Shown here: in pieces, positions 45,201 to 57,076 of the stretch
How positions within the stretch are numbered: position 1 is the first letter of the stretch
Layout of the letters: each line of letters starts with the position of its first letter
DNA from: Linnemannia schmuckeri
Taxonomy: Eukaryota; Mortierellomycota; Mortierellomycetes; Mortierellales; Mortierellaceae
Direction of reading: 5' to 3'
Length of the DNA stretch: 64,000 nt
NCBI GenBank assembly: GCA_029449235.1
Contig: JANATG010000010.1
Location: 1,426,001 to 1,490,000, forward strand
Notes under the pieces: generated by a model
Told to the model about the DNA's origin: nothing
The model's database searches: none
The model's input: only the letters and a program-made list of their open reading frames with translations
Made by a program: the position numbers and the translations under genes

Positions 45201-45736
45201 TCCTCGGTGTCCCTGGCAGTATTTCGATCCAGGCGCTTAACCAGATGAGCCTCGAAAACGACAATCAGCAACAGACAGCAGCGACAGGATCGGGAGCATC
45301 TTCTATGCTCCGTCAAACAACTGCTCGCCTCCGCCGCTCACTCTCTCGTCCTACAACACCGATCGAGATCCAGGTAGATGCGCAGGGTCAGCTTAGACGC
45401 ATCGTCTACCGCCAGCAGAGGAGCACAAGCCATCGCCGCCGACTGCTGGAGACATTCCGGTCATTGAGTCAGGTTGGACAAGCCAACGGTATTGGAGGCA
45501 ATGGGGTCGGTGGTGGGCTTGGAGGACTCGGTGTTCTGGCAGCTGCAGGACTGGGCAACCATACCGCTAATAATGGCTTTGGAACTGCAGCAGCCAATGG
45601 TGGCGGTGGTAATGGGGGTGGTGGTAACAATGGCGGTGGCGATGCTGGTGGGGCTACACGGGGAGGTAACTCGAACCGTGCGGCTGGAGAAGTTATGAAC
45701 GTTACGACCTTTGCTGTAGAACTAGAGCGATTTTGA
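42281..45736 (+). CDS. N-myristoylated leucine-rich repeat protein with conserved Cys motif
   Basis: Exons 42281-42481, 42914-43029 and 43267-45736 give 928 residues, all in frame. It begins MGNVYS, a fitting N-myristoylation signal (Gly2, Ser6), with a nearby Cys that could be palmitoylated. Leucine-rich repeats of the 23-residue SHOC2/Ras-adenylate-cyclase type run from about residue 25 to 325 (LDLQRNRFVTIPDCI, LNLSYNRIQYLPVEM, LNVAINKIEEVPPSI). A Ser-rich disordered region follows. Near 600-650 a Cys motif (SCDYCNRRMCTSGWVDF, then HRMCSLQCVRRQH) probably binds zinc. The tail is Gln- and then Gly/Asn-rich. Such proteins often scaffold small GTPases at membranes; that role is inference. Both introns sit inside repeat codons, as usual for LRR genes. 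No kinase or phosphatase domain is present. Confidence 0.88.
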
Positions 45737-45922
45737 ATGAACAACAAAAAACTAAAAGCAAACGTTAAAAATGAAAAGAAAGTTGCGCCACTAATCTTGA
45801 ACAGGATGTGACTGGTGAAATGAAACCTCAAAACAACCGAAAAAAGAAGGGCTCAAGAGACGTGCCATTACCATATTTTTTTTTTCTTGAACATCACTCT
45901 CGGACTCATCAAAAAGAACGCC

Positions 45923-47006
45923 ATGACAGAAGAGCAACGCAACACCAACAACAGTGGAACCAACGGCGACAACACAGCCACTGACAACAACGGTAGCAGC
46001 AATAGTAACAAAAAGTACACTTCAGCGTTTTCACAATTCAACATCTCATCCACAGATGTCCTCGACACGATCGAGAAGGCCCGCTGCCCAGACTGCAACA
46101 GGAACGTTCGCTATTTCTGCAACCGCTGCCTCAAGCTCGTCAACTGCCCTAAGGGTGCAATCCCACAGTTGAAGTTACCTATTAAACTGGATGTGATCAA
46201 GCATGAACAGGAGCGGGACGGCAAATCGACGGCACTTCATGCCAAAATCTTGGCTCCTGATGATGTCGAGGTTTATGCCTGGAAGGACATGCCTAAATAC
46301 GAGAATGTCGATCGACTCTTGTTGCTCTTCCCTAGTCCAGTAAGTGAAGAACTAGGAAGACTGGATAGGATATACGTTTAATTGCGATGCACGATTTGGA
46401 AGGGGGTAAATTTGCGAAAACACTAATTATTTGTACGTACATGATCGATGCAACATGTTTTCTATTACTGTCATAGGGAGCAAAGCAACTTTCGGAGATT
46501 GATCCGGCATCGTTTGACAAGCTGGTGGTGATTGACGGGACATGGGAGCAGGCTAACAAGATGTCCAAGAGTGACAGCCCACTCCTCCGCATGAAGCGAG
46601 GTAATAACTCTTTTTTCTACGCCGGCTCACTGTACTGCCAATGACTTTTTCTTCTTTTTCGTCTCCCACAACTTTAACTAATCTTGAACTTGTTGATCAA
46701 TGTAGTTACAATTGCGCCGCATGAGACATTGTTCTGGAGACATCAAAAGAAGGCGAGCGACCACTTGGCAACCATTGAGGCGATTTATTTCTTTTTGAGA
46801 GAGTACCATGAGACATATCTCACTGCCGTACCATCCTCGCCTTTGTTACCCTCAACAAGAACAACATTAGCAACGCTCTCTGATTCACAGGACGAGTCAT
46901 CCGACGATACCACTAGTAATCACATCAGCGCGACAGCCCAAACAGAAACAGCATCCTCAACAGAATCGACATCATCAACAACAACAACAACAACAACAAT
47001 AACAGC

Positions 47007-47038
<32 letters not shown>

Positions 47039-47346
47039 CGGCGGCGGCGGCGGCAACAGTAACAACAGACACAACACCCTCTCCGACTTCACAACAGCAA
47101 CAACAGCTAGCGGAATCATCACTATCAAGTACAACATCAAAAGTGATCACGCCGCACAAGGAATGGATCGACTCTCATCAACTGGGACCATACACTAACC
47201 AGTTTGACGACATGTTGTGGTTCTACAAGTACTTTTATGAACTGATCCAAAAGACGTACCGGGAGCGGACTGATGGACGGGAATTTACCCTCAAACATAC
47301 TAAGGGGTATATTCAATACGACCCTGAGGACGAGCGGCAACGGTGA
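45923..47346 (+). CDS. DTWD1: DTWD1-type tRNA-uridine aminocarboxypropyltransferase
   Basis: Exons 45923-46339, 46477-46600 and 46706-47346 give 393 residues. The ATG at 45923 is the first in frame; the upstream frame begins only with TTG. Seen: a Cys cluster CPDCNRNVRYFCNRCLKL, then LPIKLDVIKHEQERDGKST, ALHAKILAPDDVEVY, the name-giving DxTW motif (VIDGTWEQANKM) and TLFWRHQKKASDHLATIEAI. These fit DTWD1, which makes acp3U in tRNA from S-adenosylmethionine. About 125 low-complexity residues (Thr, Ala, Ser; about 215-340) interrupt the C-terminal helices before FDDMLWFYKYFYELIQ; they derive largely from an ACA/GCG microsatellite. The gene lies only 186 bases after the LRR gene. Confidence 0.92.
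46976..47054 (+). repeat. ACA/AAC microsatellite with GCG run, inside a coding exon
   Basis: Trinucleotide repeats encode a Thr run followed by Ala residues within DTWD1. The repeat stays in frame, so length change by whole units would be tolerated. Confidence 0.9.
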
Positions 47347-48112
47347 ACGTCGACTCCAACGACGGCGCCACGTCTTCTACATCACCTGCAGACATTTATA
47401 CTCCTTTCCAAGTAATATGCAAAAGAGGTTAATAAAATAAATGTGGAACATTGTCATGCATTACATTACATTGTTTGGCTTTGTGTGTGTATGTGTTTTG
47501 TGTGAGTCCGTTCGGTGGTTAACGACAAAGAGAGAAAGAAATCAGTCAGGGTCCTGAATTTTTGGGTTAGGGCGTTCTGAATTAAATTGTTCGCAGCCTA
47601 ACAGACGCTAATTAGGGGCAAAGGGAGGCGGGGAGGTACAGGCAGACGACAAAGGAAAAAAAAAAAAAAAAGGCAGTTACAAAAGGAAAGGGAATAAATG
47701 AGGAACCATAAGAGATCGAAAACAGCGAGGAAGAGTCAAGGAGGGAGAGTAGCATTATCCCCGGTAAAAGGGGACAAGTAATATAGGTCATGTAAGACGG
47801 TGTACCATTGGAGAATTGGAAAAGAGGATGACTCGAAACGCACTTTATTTTCGTCGAAAGCCTGTTTCGGTCTTCTGTGCCCTCTCTCCATCTCTTTCTC
47901 TTTCTTTCGACCTTGTGACTCTGGGCTGAAAAAGAATTTTTATGTCATCCTTGCGCCAGACATAAAAACAATTACCGCCACTTTTTTTTTTTTTTTTTTT
48001 TTTACTTTTCTCACCTCTTTCAACTCTTCTCCTTCCTCACGCTATATCCGCCTTCTTTGACTTCACTCCTCGTTCCCAAAACACACAGCGATACCCCTTC
48101 CTCCTCTTGGCG
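47347..48112. other. Intergenic between DTWD1 and the HAD gene
   Basis: No gene. It contains the polyadenylation signal cluster at 47431 and a 22-base T run (47982-48003) in the promoter of the next gene. Confidence 0.6.
47431..47441 (+). terminator. Overlapping polyadenylation signals AATAAAATAAA
   Basis: Two overlapping AATAAA-like hexamers 85 bases after the DTWD1 stop codon. Confidence 0.5.
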
Positions 48113-48812
48113 ATGGTCTCATACTCCAGTCAACGCCTCTCCGTCAGGCTGGGTCTTATGGGCCTCATTACCGGCGACAATGACGAAACATGCAGCATCG
48201 CAAGCGACATCAGCAGCACCAGCAACACCGACACAGACAGAATCGTCCGTTCAACATTCCCTTCCCCCTCGCCACCAAACTCGCCCTCCCCCGCCGCCAT
48301 CTCTACTTTTGATAACAACACCAGCAACAGTAGTAACAACTCGCATAACTACCACGCAGACAACAACAATACTAACAAAGAAGACAAGGTAGTAGCAGAG
48401 GAGGACTACTCACTCCTTACTCACCCGGCAGTCGTCTTTGCATCGGAGCGACTTTCCGACAGCGACTATGTGTCTCGCTTCCACACCGTCAAGGTCTTCG
48501 ACTTTGACCAGACTTTATTCCAATCGCCCCTACCCAATCCTGCGCTTTGGGATCCTTCCTTCATTGGGATTTTAACCTCTTGGGCGTATTGTGGAACCGG
48601 TTGGTGGCACAATCCCGGAACTCTCGAAATGGGTCCAGAGATCGAGGCCTCGCTCTGGGACGGCTGGTGGAACGAAGCTATAGTAAGTTTTTTCTTTTAT
48701 GCTTTTTTCTTGGTTTAATCACGCCTCCAGCCTGCATGGGGCAACTTCTTTTTATACGAAGAGTGTTGTGAAGACGGGTTGTTGTTTTTTTTTTGTATGT
48801 CGGCGATTGATG

Positions 48813-48851
<39 letters not shown>

Positions 48852-50928
48852 TAAAACTGCGACAAACCGGATCTTACTGGATACGATCGGGATAGTATCA
48901 GGAGAAGTAGTGGAATGCCGGCTAGATAAGCTGTCTGTGCAGCATCTTTCCGGCGGATTGATAAAAGAAAAAAAAGCAGGAGACGACGGGGAGAGAAGAG
49001 AGACATACATTAATAATGACAGAGTTCATCTGAGGCTAAACGACAATAGCAAACAACAACACAAACCAAACATAATATTAATTTTTATTGTTACTCTTTT
49101 CTTCCTACCCATCGCCCGCCCCCCTGTCTCGCCACTAATTTTTGCCAATGCCTGTTAGGTTGAGAAAGTTAGAGAGTCTTCGGAGGACCCAGGGTGCCTA
49201 ACCATTTTGCTCACTGGAAGGAATGGACCCACTTTTGGACAGAAGCTAGTCAGCATGATTCAAAGCAAAGGACTCGACTTCGACCTCATTGTCACCAAAC
49301 CCACAACAGTCGCCCTCCTTGGCCCCTCAGAACCATCTGTCTCCAGAAAAGTTGACAAGAAAGCGCCAGCCAGCAGCAAGCCTATTGAAAAATACCTCAA
49401 GGTTCACACCTTCAACACCAAACATGATTTCCTCTACAACGTCCTCTACGAATACCCCGCCATCCGGACCATGCACCTTTGGGACGATCGCCCCTGCCAG
49501 ATTGCAAAGTTCCGCCAGGCAGGACAGGAATGGCTTGACAAGAAGATGTTGGACCATTTCGAGATTACCGTTGTTCAGGAACCGATGGTCTATTTGGACC
49601 CACAACGGGAAATTGATCTGGTACTGGCGATGGTCGAGGCCAACAATCGTCAAGTCGATATCGAGGAGCAAGGAGGACCGTTTCTGGTGCCAGGTGTGGG
49701 TGCGGTGCCAAGAACTCGACCAGAATTGAGGGACCGCAATATTTGGGACCCCTATGAGACGTACATCCCCCAGAAGCGACACCGAATTGAGGTGACCCGG
49801 ATGGTGCGATACACGGGGGTCATGTTTTCCGAGGCCGTGCAGAGGATCATGCGGGATAAATTAGGTGGCTCACATTCACAGGATCGACAATATCAACAGC
49901 AGCATTACCACGACCATTATCACAACGACGTGCATGGCGCTAAGCCATGGATTGATCGACCATTGGTGCTGAGGAATCAAGATTTGGGCAAGTGGGTCAT
50001 ACCTGATGACTTGCACGTTACACTGTGTCTCGGAACAGGCACGCCAGAGTTCTTGGAGTCGGTCGGTGGCCTCGGAGCAACTGTTTTGGTCGAAGTGGAA
50101 AGCGTTGGTGAGCTCGAGAATCGGATATGGGCTCTCAAGGTCAAGGAAATGAAAATGGGCGTATTGTCTGGCGGTGGTGTGAAAGGTGAAGGTGAACAGA
50201 GGGGACAGGATAACGACACTCGTGAGGTCAGGATCGTAGCACCGGACGGACATCTTTATTCCAGTCTAGATTCCCTTCGAGCAGCGTACATCTCTAGACC
50301 GTCAACCGTGACCTCGCTCTCGTCCTCGCCCGTGTCAACTCCAACCACCAGGACACCGTCTATTCAGGAACAGGAGGCAACCTTGTCGTCTATTTTTGGC
50401 GGTGAAGACATTCCCTTGGACCTAGTCGACCTGGATCGTCTGGGACATGTGCTGAAGAAGGGCGACTCGACACCACACATCACAATGGCTTATGATCGAC
50501 TCAACGGAACGCGGGCGATGGATTCTGGCAAGATTACTCAGTGGGAGCCTCTCACCGATGCAGACGGACAACCTTTCCCTTATCGACTGGTCTTTGTCGG
50601 AACGATAGCTGAAAAGATGCTATTGGGGATGAAGGCCCGCAAGACGGCGGTGGTGACCAAGGCCGAGGTCAGTCTAGGCAACCTTATCAAGAGTTTGACG
50701 GGCGACAAGACGATCACGGGCAAGGAGTTGGGCGAGATGGTGCAGGCGGTCAAGGAGGAGATGGAAAAGTTATCTGTCGAGAACCGGTTGGCGAACGAAG
50801 AGCGGATCATGACGATTGTACACGATGTCTGTGACCGACATGAGACCAAGAAGCTATTGTCCCACTCCCACCATAGCTCTGCCTCTGCTTGTACAATGGC
50901 CGTGCCGACCATCGCTATCCAAGAATGA
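48113..50928 (+). CDS. HAD-domain 'Swiss Army Knife' RNA repair-like protein
   Basis: Exons 48113-48682 and 49159-50928 give 779 residues; the 476-base intron is in phase 0. The ATG at 48113 is the first in frame. After a disordered N-terminus comes a HAD fold: the catalytic DxDxT loop near residue 130 (VKVFDFDQTLFQSPL), a second motif LTILLTGRNGPTFGQ near 206, and MHLWDDRPCQIAKF near 300, the acidic third motif. This matches the fungal HAD_SAK family, named for similarity to bacterial multi-domain RNA repair proteins. The C-terminal half has HVTLCLGTGTPEF and, much later, TPHITMAYDR. These two H-x-T/x-x segments suggest a 2H-phosphoesterase/ligT-like domain, which is my inference. It probably acts on RNA ends; no experimental role is known to me. 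Confidence 0.85.
48819..48847 (+). repeat. Poly(A) tract in intron, 29 bases
   Basis: Uninterrupted A run inside the single intron of the HAD gene, which is long for this window (476 bases). Confidence 0.9.
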
Positions 50929-51329
50929 AGAGATTCTTGTTTCCCTCTCTCTCTCTCTGTCGTTCCTTCCTTGTACTATTAGAATCAATATAACTTGTAT
51001 TTACAATTGACACCATTCATTGTCTACTGTTTATGTGCACGTCTTCCCCGATTTAGAGATTTTCATTTGGTCGCTCAGTATGAATCGGAAGTAGTTGTCG
51101 TTTCTTATGTAGCTTCGGTTTTGGTCAATGCAAGCATGTTTTGGAGGAACATCGTCGTTGTTAAGCTGCAGCAGGTAATGTTATTTTTGAATTGTTTTTG
51201 TCTTTATTTTCTGTTGTTTTTAAATAGAAATGCAAAATGCGAATGCAAGTGGAGGTGTAGTGTGATGTGTGAGTGTGTATGTGTGTGTGTAAGTGTAGGT
51301 ATAAGTGTCTAAGAAACGTGAGTGTATGC
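50929..51329. other. Intergenic between convergent HAD and MFS genes
   Basis: 401 bases with CT and GT dinucleotide patches; no gene. Confidence 0.6.
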
Positions 51330-53102
51330 TTAGGCGATGGCCAAGACTTTCTTGTTGATGCGGAAGCGAATAACCAACACAAAGAAAGCCGCCACGACAG
51401 GCGACAAACCTGCAAAGATAATCGCGCCAATATACTTTCCGCCCTGGGCATGCATAATTGCGGTCGCAATGGGGGCACCCAACAGGTTACCGACCACGTT
51501 TCCGAAATACAAAATTCCCAACGCAGCCGAGAGGCGTTCAATACCAACAACCTGGGCAACAACGACAGGGAAGATACTGATGAATCCACCACCAAAGAGT
51601 CCATAAACGACCATGAAGCCGGTCAGGATCTGGATGTTGGAAGCGACGGACCAGATGGCGAGGCAGGAGGCACCGGCAAGGAAGCAGCAGGTGAAGAGGG
51701 TGTTTGTCCGGCCGAGCTTGTCGGCTGCGACTCCGAGGACAATGCGGGAGGCGGCGTTGATGCCGGAGAAGATGCTGATGAGGTTGGCGGATGTGGCAGG
51801 TGTTTGGCCTAGTTCGACGTTGGAGTATGTGGGAATCAGGAAGACTGGGACCATGTAACCTAATCGTAGAAGTGGCGGTAATAAGAAATGGGAAAAAAAG
51901 GTTAATAAACTAGTGAAAGAAAAGATCAAGGGTTTGAACTACAAATCGCAAATGAAAAAAGGAGAGAGGGACGTACCAAAGGTGACGACAAAAGCGGTGG
52001 CCATGAGGTACAAGAAGCCAGGAACACGGATGAGCGACAGATCAAAGATAGGACCTTTCTTAACAACCTGGACACGAGGACGGATGAACGCAAATACAGC
52101 AGACATGAACCCCAAGACCGCAAAACCCATAATCCTCTGGCACCAACGGATGCCAACCTGAGCAATCAAGTATCTCGTCAAGGGAGCCAACGAGAGGCCT
52201 CCAATACCAGAACCAGCAACCGCAATACCATTGGCCAACCCACGACGCTTCTCAAAGTACTGCGCTGTGACAGAGATGGACGAGAAGAAGACCAGACCAC
52301 CACCAACACCGAACAGGAACCCTTGGGTGACATAAAGGTGCCAGAGCTGGGTGAAGAAACTGGCGAGGATCAAGCCGAGGGATGCGAGAATGATACCAAT
52401 GGCGACGACGGCCTTGAGGCCCAAGAGACGGGTCAAGGGGGCGACAAAGGGACCCGGGATAAACATGGCCGCTGTACCGATACTGCCGACCCACGAGATG
52501 TCTGTAGGGAGCGCACCGGGGAAGGTATCGGCTTGGAGGAAGTAGGCCTGGTAGACACCAAAGGTGATATTGGGTGCGAAGGCCCAAAAGTTGACAATGA
52601 ACGAAGCGAGAACGACCAACCAGCCGAAGCCGCCCTCGGGGTAGTTGACTATCCGGCCGTCAATGATCGACGCATTATCTGAGTTGTCGAGCACGCCGTC
52701 TTCGAGGCTCTCCTCCGTCTTGTGCGTAATAGCCGAATCATGAGTACACTCGATCTTGGAAACACCACTGCCACCGTTCTTGACAGATTTGCGGTCATAC
52801 TCTTCATAGTTGTCTTCGCCGACATGGGTGATGTTGCTATGGGTAGCATTGCTAAGAGTATCGTCGAGTTCTAGCTTTCCAGAAATAACTGAGGGTGCTC
52901 TTGTTGATCGAGGACGTGCAGTGTGAGGGTGATGATGTGGTGTTTCGAGGTCTGCGGGGAGGGTGAGGCTGGTAGAGGAAGGGTTCTCAAAAGTCATGGC
53001 TAGTGTCGAGACTGGAATGTAGGCTGAGAGCCGGTTATTATCTTCGGTAACGACTGCCTCCCCGGAGGACGCTGTTGTTGTTGGTTCGGTTGGTGAACTC
53101 AT
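51330..53102 (-). CDS. MFS transporter, monocarboxylate transporter-like
   Basis: Two exons on the minus strand, 51977-53102 and 51330-51859, joined in phase 1 (TTTG|GTTACATG), give 551 residues. A polar N-terminus of about 155 residues precedes 12 expected membrane helices. The first helix reads GGFGWLVVLASFIVNFWAFA, the usual opening of the fungal MCT-like (MCH) family. Others include GFLFGVGGGLVFFSSISVTA, FEKRRGLANGIAVAGSGIGG and LGVAADKLGRTNTLF, the second half's loop motif. The family moves monocarboxylates or riboflavin-like solutes with protons across the plasma membrane; the substrate cannot be read from sequence. The intron falls in the central part, before YMVPVFLIPTYSN. Confidence 0.9.
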
Positions 53103-54837
53103 GTTTGGTTATTTGTTTGTTTATGGGATGCAGGAGGGGAGGGAAGAGAAAAGGGGGTGGGTGTGAGTGGAAGCGAGGGAAAAGGGAAGGAGGGAAGGGA
53201 AGAGGGAGGAAGCAGTTTCTCCGAGAATGAGATGATCGATGGAGTATTTAAGAGGGCGTGAGTGAATGAAAATGTTTAATAAAATGAATGTAAAATACAC
53301 TGGGCAGAATTAAGAGGGAAAGTAAGGGTATAAACGATACAATGCAAAAGAAGAGGAAGTGAAGAGAAGTGTTGAGGATGAAGATGGAGATGCAGAGGAA
53401 GAAGGAGAGGAAAAACAAAAAAGAAAAGAGAGGAAGGAAGGGAAAAGCCCTCACACTTTATAGCTTTTTTTTTTCTTGAGGTCGTTGTGGTTGCTGTTTA
53501 TTGTTGCTGCTGCTTTGAACTGTGTTGAATAAGGATGAGACCAACTGGCTCTGAAAGCGGATTCTTGTGTGGGTTAGAAAAGTGGAGTGATCGCTGTGTT
53601 GGAAAATAAACATTAGTGAGCTGAGAGTGAGCGGGATAAAATGGATAAAAGGAATAAGGATTCATCGTCCGCCTTTTGGTTGTAGTACTGTACTTGTATG
53701 GCATATTCATTCATTCTTTATCATCGCCTAAGATGCTACGCAAATGATCGAAGCGAACAATGGACGCAGAGGGAAGACCGACCCACAGAACTGACAAAAA
53801 AAAAGAGAGCATCCTTCTTCTCTTGCTCGCTTTGAACTGAACTCAATGAGAATGAGTACAAGTCACCAAAGAGGGAGAAGAAGGTTGGAAGGCAGACATC
53901 ATGTCCTAAAATGAGGGCGTTTGTTCTCTACCCTTACTTCATACAGAGTAAAAATCGCTGGCTGGCTGGCATTGGACTATCAAGTCAGGCAACCTTAATG
54001 GGTTTAATGGGTTTATTGGTTCTTCTGCTTCATTCATTCAGAGGGGATGAGCACACACGCATATACAGCTGCCACCTCACCATTTTTAAACCCTCGGTTC
54101 AGAGAAGAAGGGTAATTTGTCATCCTTGTCGAAATAAACACCACAAAACGGCTATTTTCCACCCTTTTCATCTCAGCTGGTTTTCTTTCTCTCTCTTCGT
54201 CCTTGAATAAAACAAAGATCAGCCAAATTGTTCAGAGATGGTGTGGTACTGTACCTAAACCCCTAAGAGTCATTTCATCCCTACTCCTTTTTTTTTCAAA
54301 AAGAACATACTGCTTTTCTGAGGGTGTGGTTGGCTAAAAGTGCAGTATAGTAAATGTAGGGGTAGGGGGTTGTGAATGAAGGTGCCTTACTTGCTAGGGC
54401 TGTTGTTCATATTGTATTGCATATAAGATGCATCAAACCACTCAATCGAGGAAGTTTTTTTTTTTTGAGCTGTATATCACACAAAGGAAATAAAACGTTT
54501 TGGGTGAGCTAGCATAGCGTGGGCGTTCGGATAAAAAGGGCGCGGAAGAGTTTTTAGCCGTGACAGCAGTGAGGAAGAGTACGATGAGGAGAAAAGGAGA
54601 AAAGGGGGGAGAGGGAGTGGGAGGTACAGAGTGAAGAGAGGAATAAAAGACAAAAAGTGATGAGATTTGAGCAACTGATAGGCACAAACAAAAGGAGCAC
54701 TGGCAGCAGGCAGAGGAAAGACACAGGGGTGGGCAAATAAGAGTGAAAAAAGAAGTGGAAGAGGGTTTTGTGTGTTGTATCACTTTTTACGCCCACACAA
54801 AACAGAGATGCGAAGTCAGCGAGTCGGGCGGGCAACG

Positions 54838-54873
<36 letters not shown>

Positions 54874-57076
54874 AAGAAAAAGCGCCCAACCACCATAGAG
54901 CGACAGGGAAATCCTCGGGTTTTGTTGTGTGAACCTTATCCTATTCAAGCCTAAACAACAAAACTGAAAAGAAAAAATAGGTTTCCAGGTAGTGAGCAAT
55001 ACGATATACGACTGTTTGCCCACTTTTTCCTTATCCTTTTCTGTTTCTGAAACCATCACATCTTCCATAAAACGAGAGAGAGAAAGAGAGAGACGGCGTT
55101 GTTCCACAGCAACATGATTAACGTACAGCGGCGTCCAGTGGGAGGTTAAAGGAATACCCGGGAAAGGAAAGTCAGCGTCATATGTTTCCCAGGATACGCT
55201 ATTCAGCCAGCCATGCACTTTGTGGTCAATTTTTTCACCTGCGCCTTGAGTCATTCTCACAAAACAACACAATACATGCATACTGATGAAAATGACAGAC
55301 AACTGAAAAAGCAATACCAAACAATAAGCGATGCTTCTTCACACTCCTTTTGGAGGATAGGCTTTTCTATCCACCTTTGCTTAGAAACCAAACCAACCCC
55401 TCCTTTCTCTTTCTCTTGCCCTACTTTTTTCTCTTCCCGCTTAGCTCTCAACCCGCTTCCATCCATCTGTCCATCTCTCCACTTGTTTGAAACTTCTTAA
55501 TTGATTTAGGAATTTCTCCCATATACCGGCTCTCCATGCTCCTGACAGAATTATGGCCCATAGGAAAATAGGCTTCATGAAGGGGATTATTAGAGGGTGT
55601 GGCAACTAAGCCTGTCAGTATGAGCTCAGTAGAAGAAAAAAAAATCGAGGGATAAATCCATGCCCGGTAACCCAGCGCAGCATCCACCAAAGAGTCATTT
55701 TTGGTTGCTACCCCCTTTTTTCTTGTTTGATGCTGTTATTGAAGGTCTTTCTTTGGACTGAACTACGTAAAGAGCCTTGTAGAGACGGACGAGTATCCCA
55801 TAAAAGTACACCTTCATCGCTGTTCCTTGCGGCCCGGTTAGCGATATGAGTAATAAATGGCTAGGAAGGTGAAGACAAGGGAAAGGATTGCTAAAGAACT
55901 ATTCCGCGAGCCATTTACAAATAGAGCATGCTTGGTTGCTATTTTGCGCCGCATGCGCAAAAAAAACCTACGATGAAGGACGCGAAACGCATCGTCTTAG
56001 AGGAAAATAGGGGATCTATCTGGCAAAACTGTTTTGCACAAGCGCGGGATCCTGTTTTTTTTTGTACATAGCTGGAGAAAGGAAAATCGTCATACCTGTC
56101 CATTGCGCAGGGGACATCGGATGGATCCATAGTTGGAGTGGCCTCAGCCCACGACTACCAGTCAAGAGTGGTTGGTGGCATCTTTTTCTTTGAAAATGCT
56201 CGTACGTCATGATCCTCGTATTTTTTTTCGCCAGTTCACAATTGTCAACAATCTTTTCTATATTTTTTTCGGACAATGACGAACTATTGAATGATCATGG
56301 ATAAGCAGGAGCCAAAATGACCACGCACAGCGCCGAAATAGCATCAGCCCAAGCAAGAAGTTGTGGATTCTCATGTCTTCTTGGTGGTGTGAATGCGTAA
56401 AGGGAAGGTGGCTGTGACTGCAGGACTGTGATTTCTTGGTTCTGATTGGCGTGCCTGGGGATTACTGCGTCCAAACAACACTAGCAAACTTTATCAGGTA
56501 CAAGCACTATTCTGTAGCTGATCAAGTCTCATAATTTTTATTTTTATTTTTTTTTTCGATCAGTGAAAAAAAAACTCGATGTCTACAACATCGCAGGAGA
56601 GTTCGAGTGTTTTGTCTACCATTTTGACTCTTTAATCGAAAACAGAATATTTTGCTGGATGATATATAGACAAACAAAGATCGCAGAAAAAAAATAGAGA
56701 ACAGAACGTAGGGACACGCCGTTTTTTTGTGTGCTCTCTAATTGATGTGCCTTGGATTGATGTCCTGTTGGACACTCAACCCTCTAATTGCTCTCTCTCC
56801 CCTCAGACTTCTTTCTTAGCACCCCTTGCGCCTGACTGACGGAAATGCCAAGCTAACAAACAAAAGTAAACGGTCGCCCCGTCGCTCTTCCTCCCGAGGT
56901 ACTTTTTCTCCACCGCCCTCTTCTTCCTCTCTTTCCTCTCTCTTCGTCTCAACAACAGTCACTCCCATTCTTTACTTTCCCCCTCCCTTCTGCGTCACTG
57001 CAGTACTTCCCCTTTCTTCGCCATAGCAAGCAGCAAGACGGCACACCTCTCGAGGAATCATCCTTTCGCCATTCCT
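53103..57076. other. Gene-poor region (4 kb)
   Basis: The first 250 bases are the purine-rich upstream region of the MFS gene. Beyond that I find only short overlapping frames, homopolymer runs (34 A at 54838-54871) and A/G- or T/C-rich tracts. None of the frames shows a domain, and I could not assemble a convincing spliced gene. From about 56750 the T/C-rich leader of the kelch pseudogene begins. Confidence 0.5.
54838..54871 (+). repeat. Poly(A) tract, 34 bases
   Basis: Uninterrupted A run in the gene-poor region; no element body recognised next to it. Confidence 0.9.

Noticed and set aside
46920..47159. Minus-strand Val/Leu-rich frames that look like membrane helices
   Set aside because: They are antisense translations of the ACA repeat in DTWD1.
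56270..56480. Minus-strand reading WADAISALCVVILAPAYP, like a transporter helix
   Set aside because: Too short, stops on both sides, and no second matching segment nearby; chance cannot be excluded.
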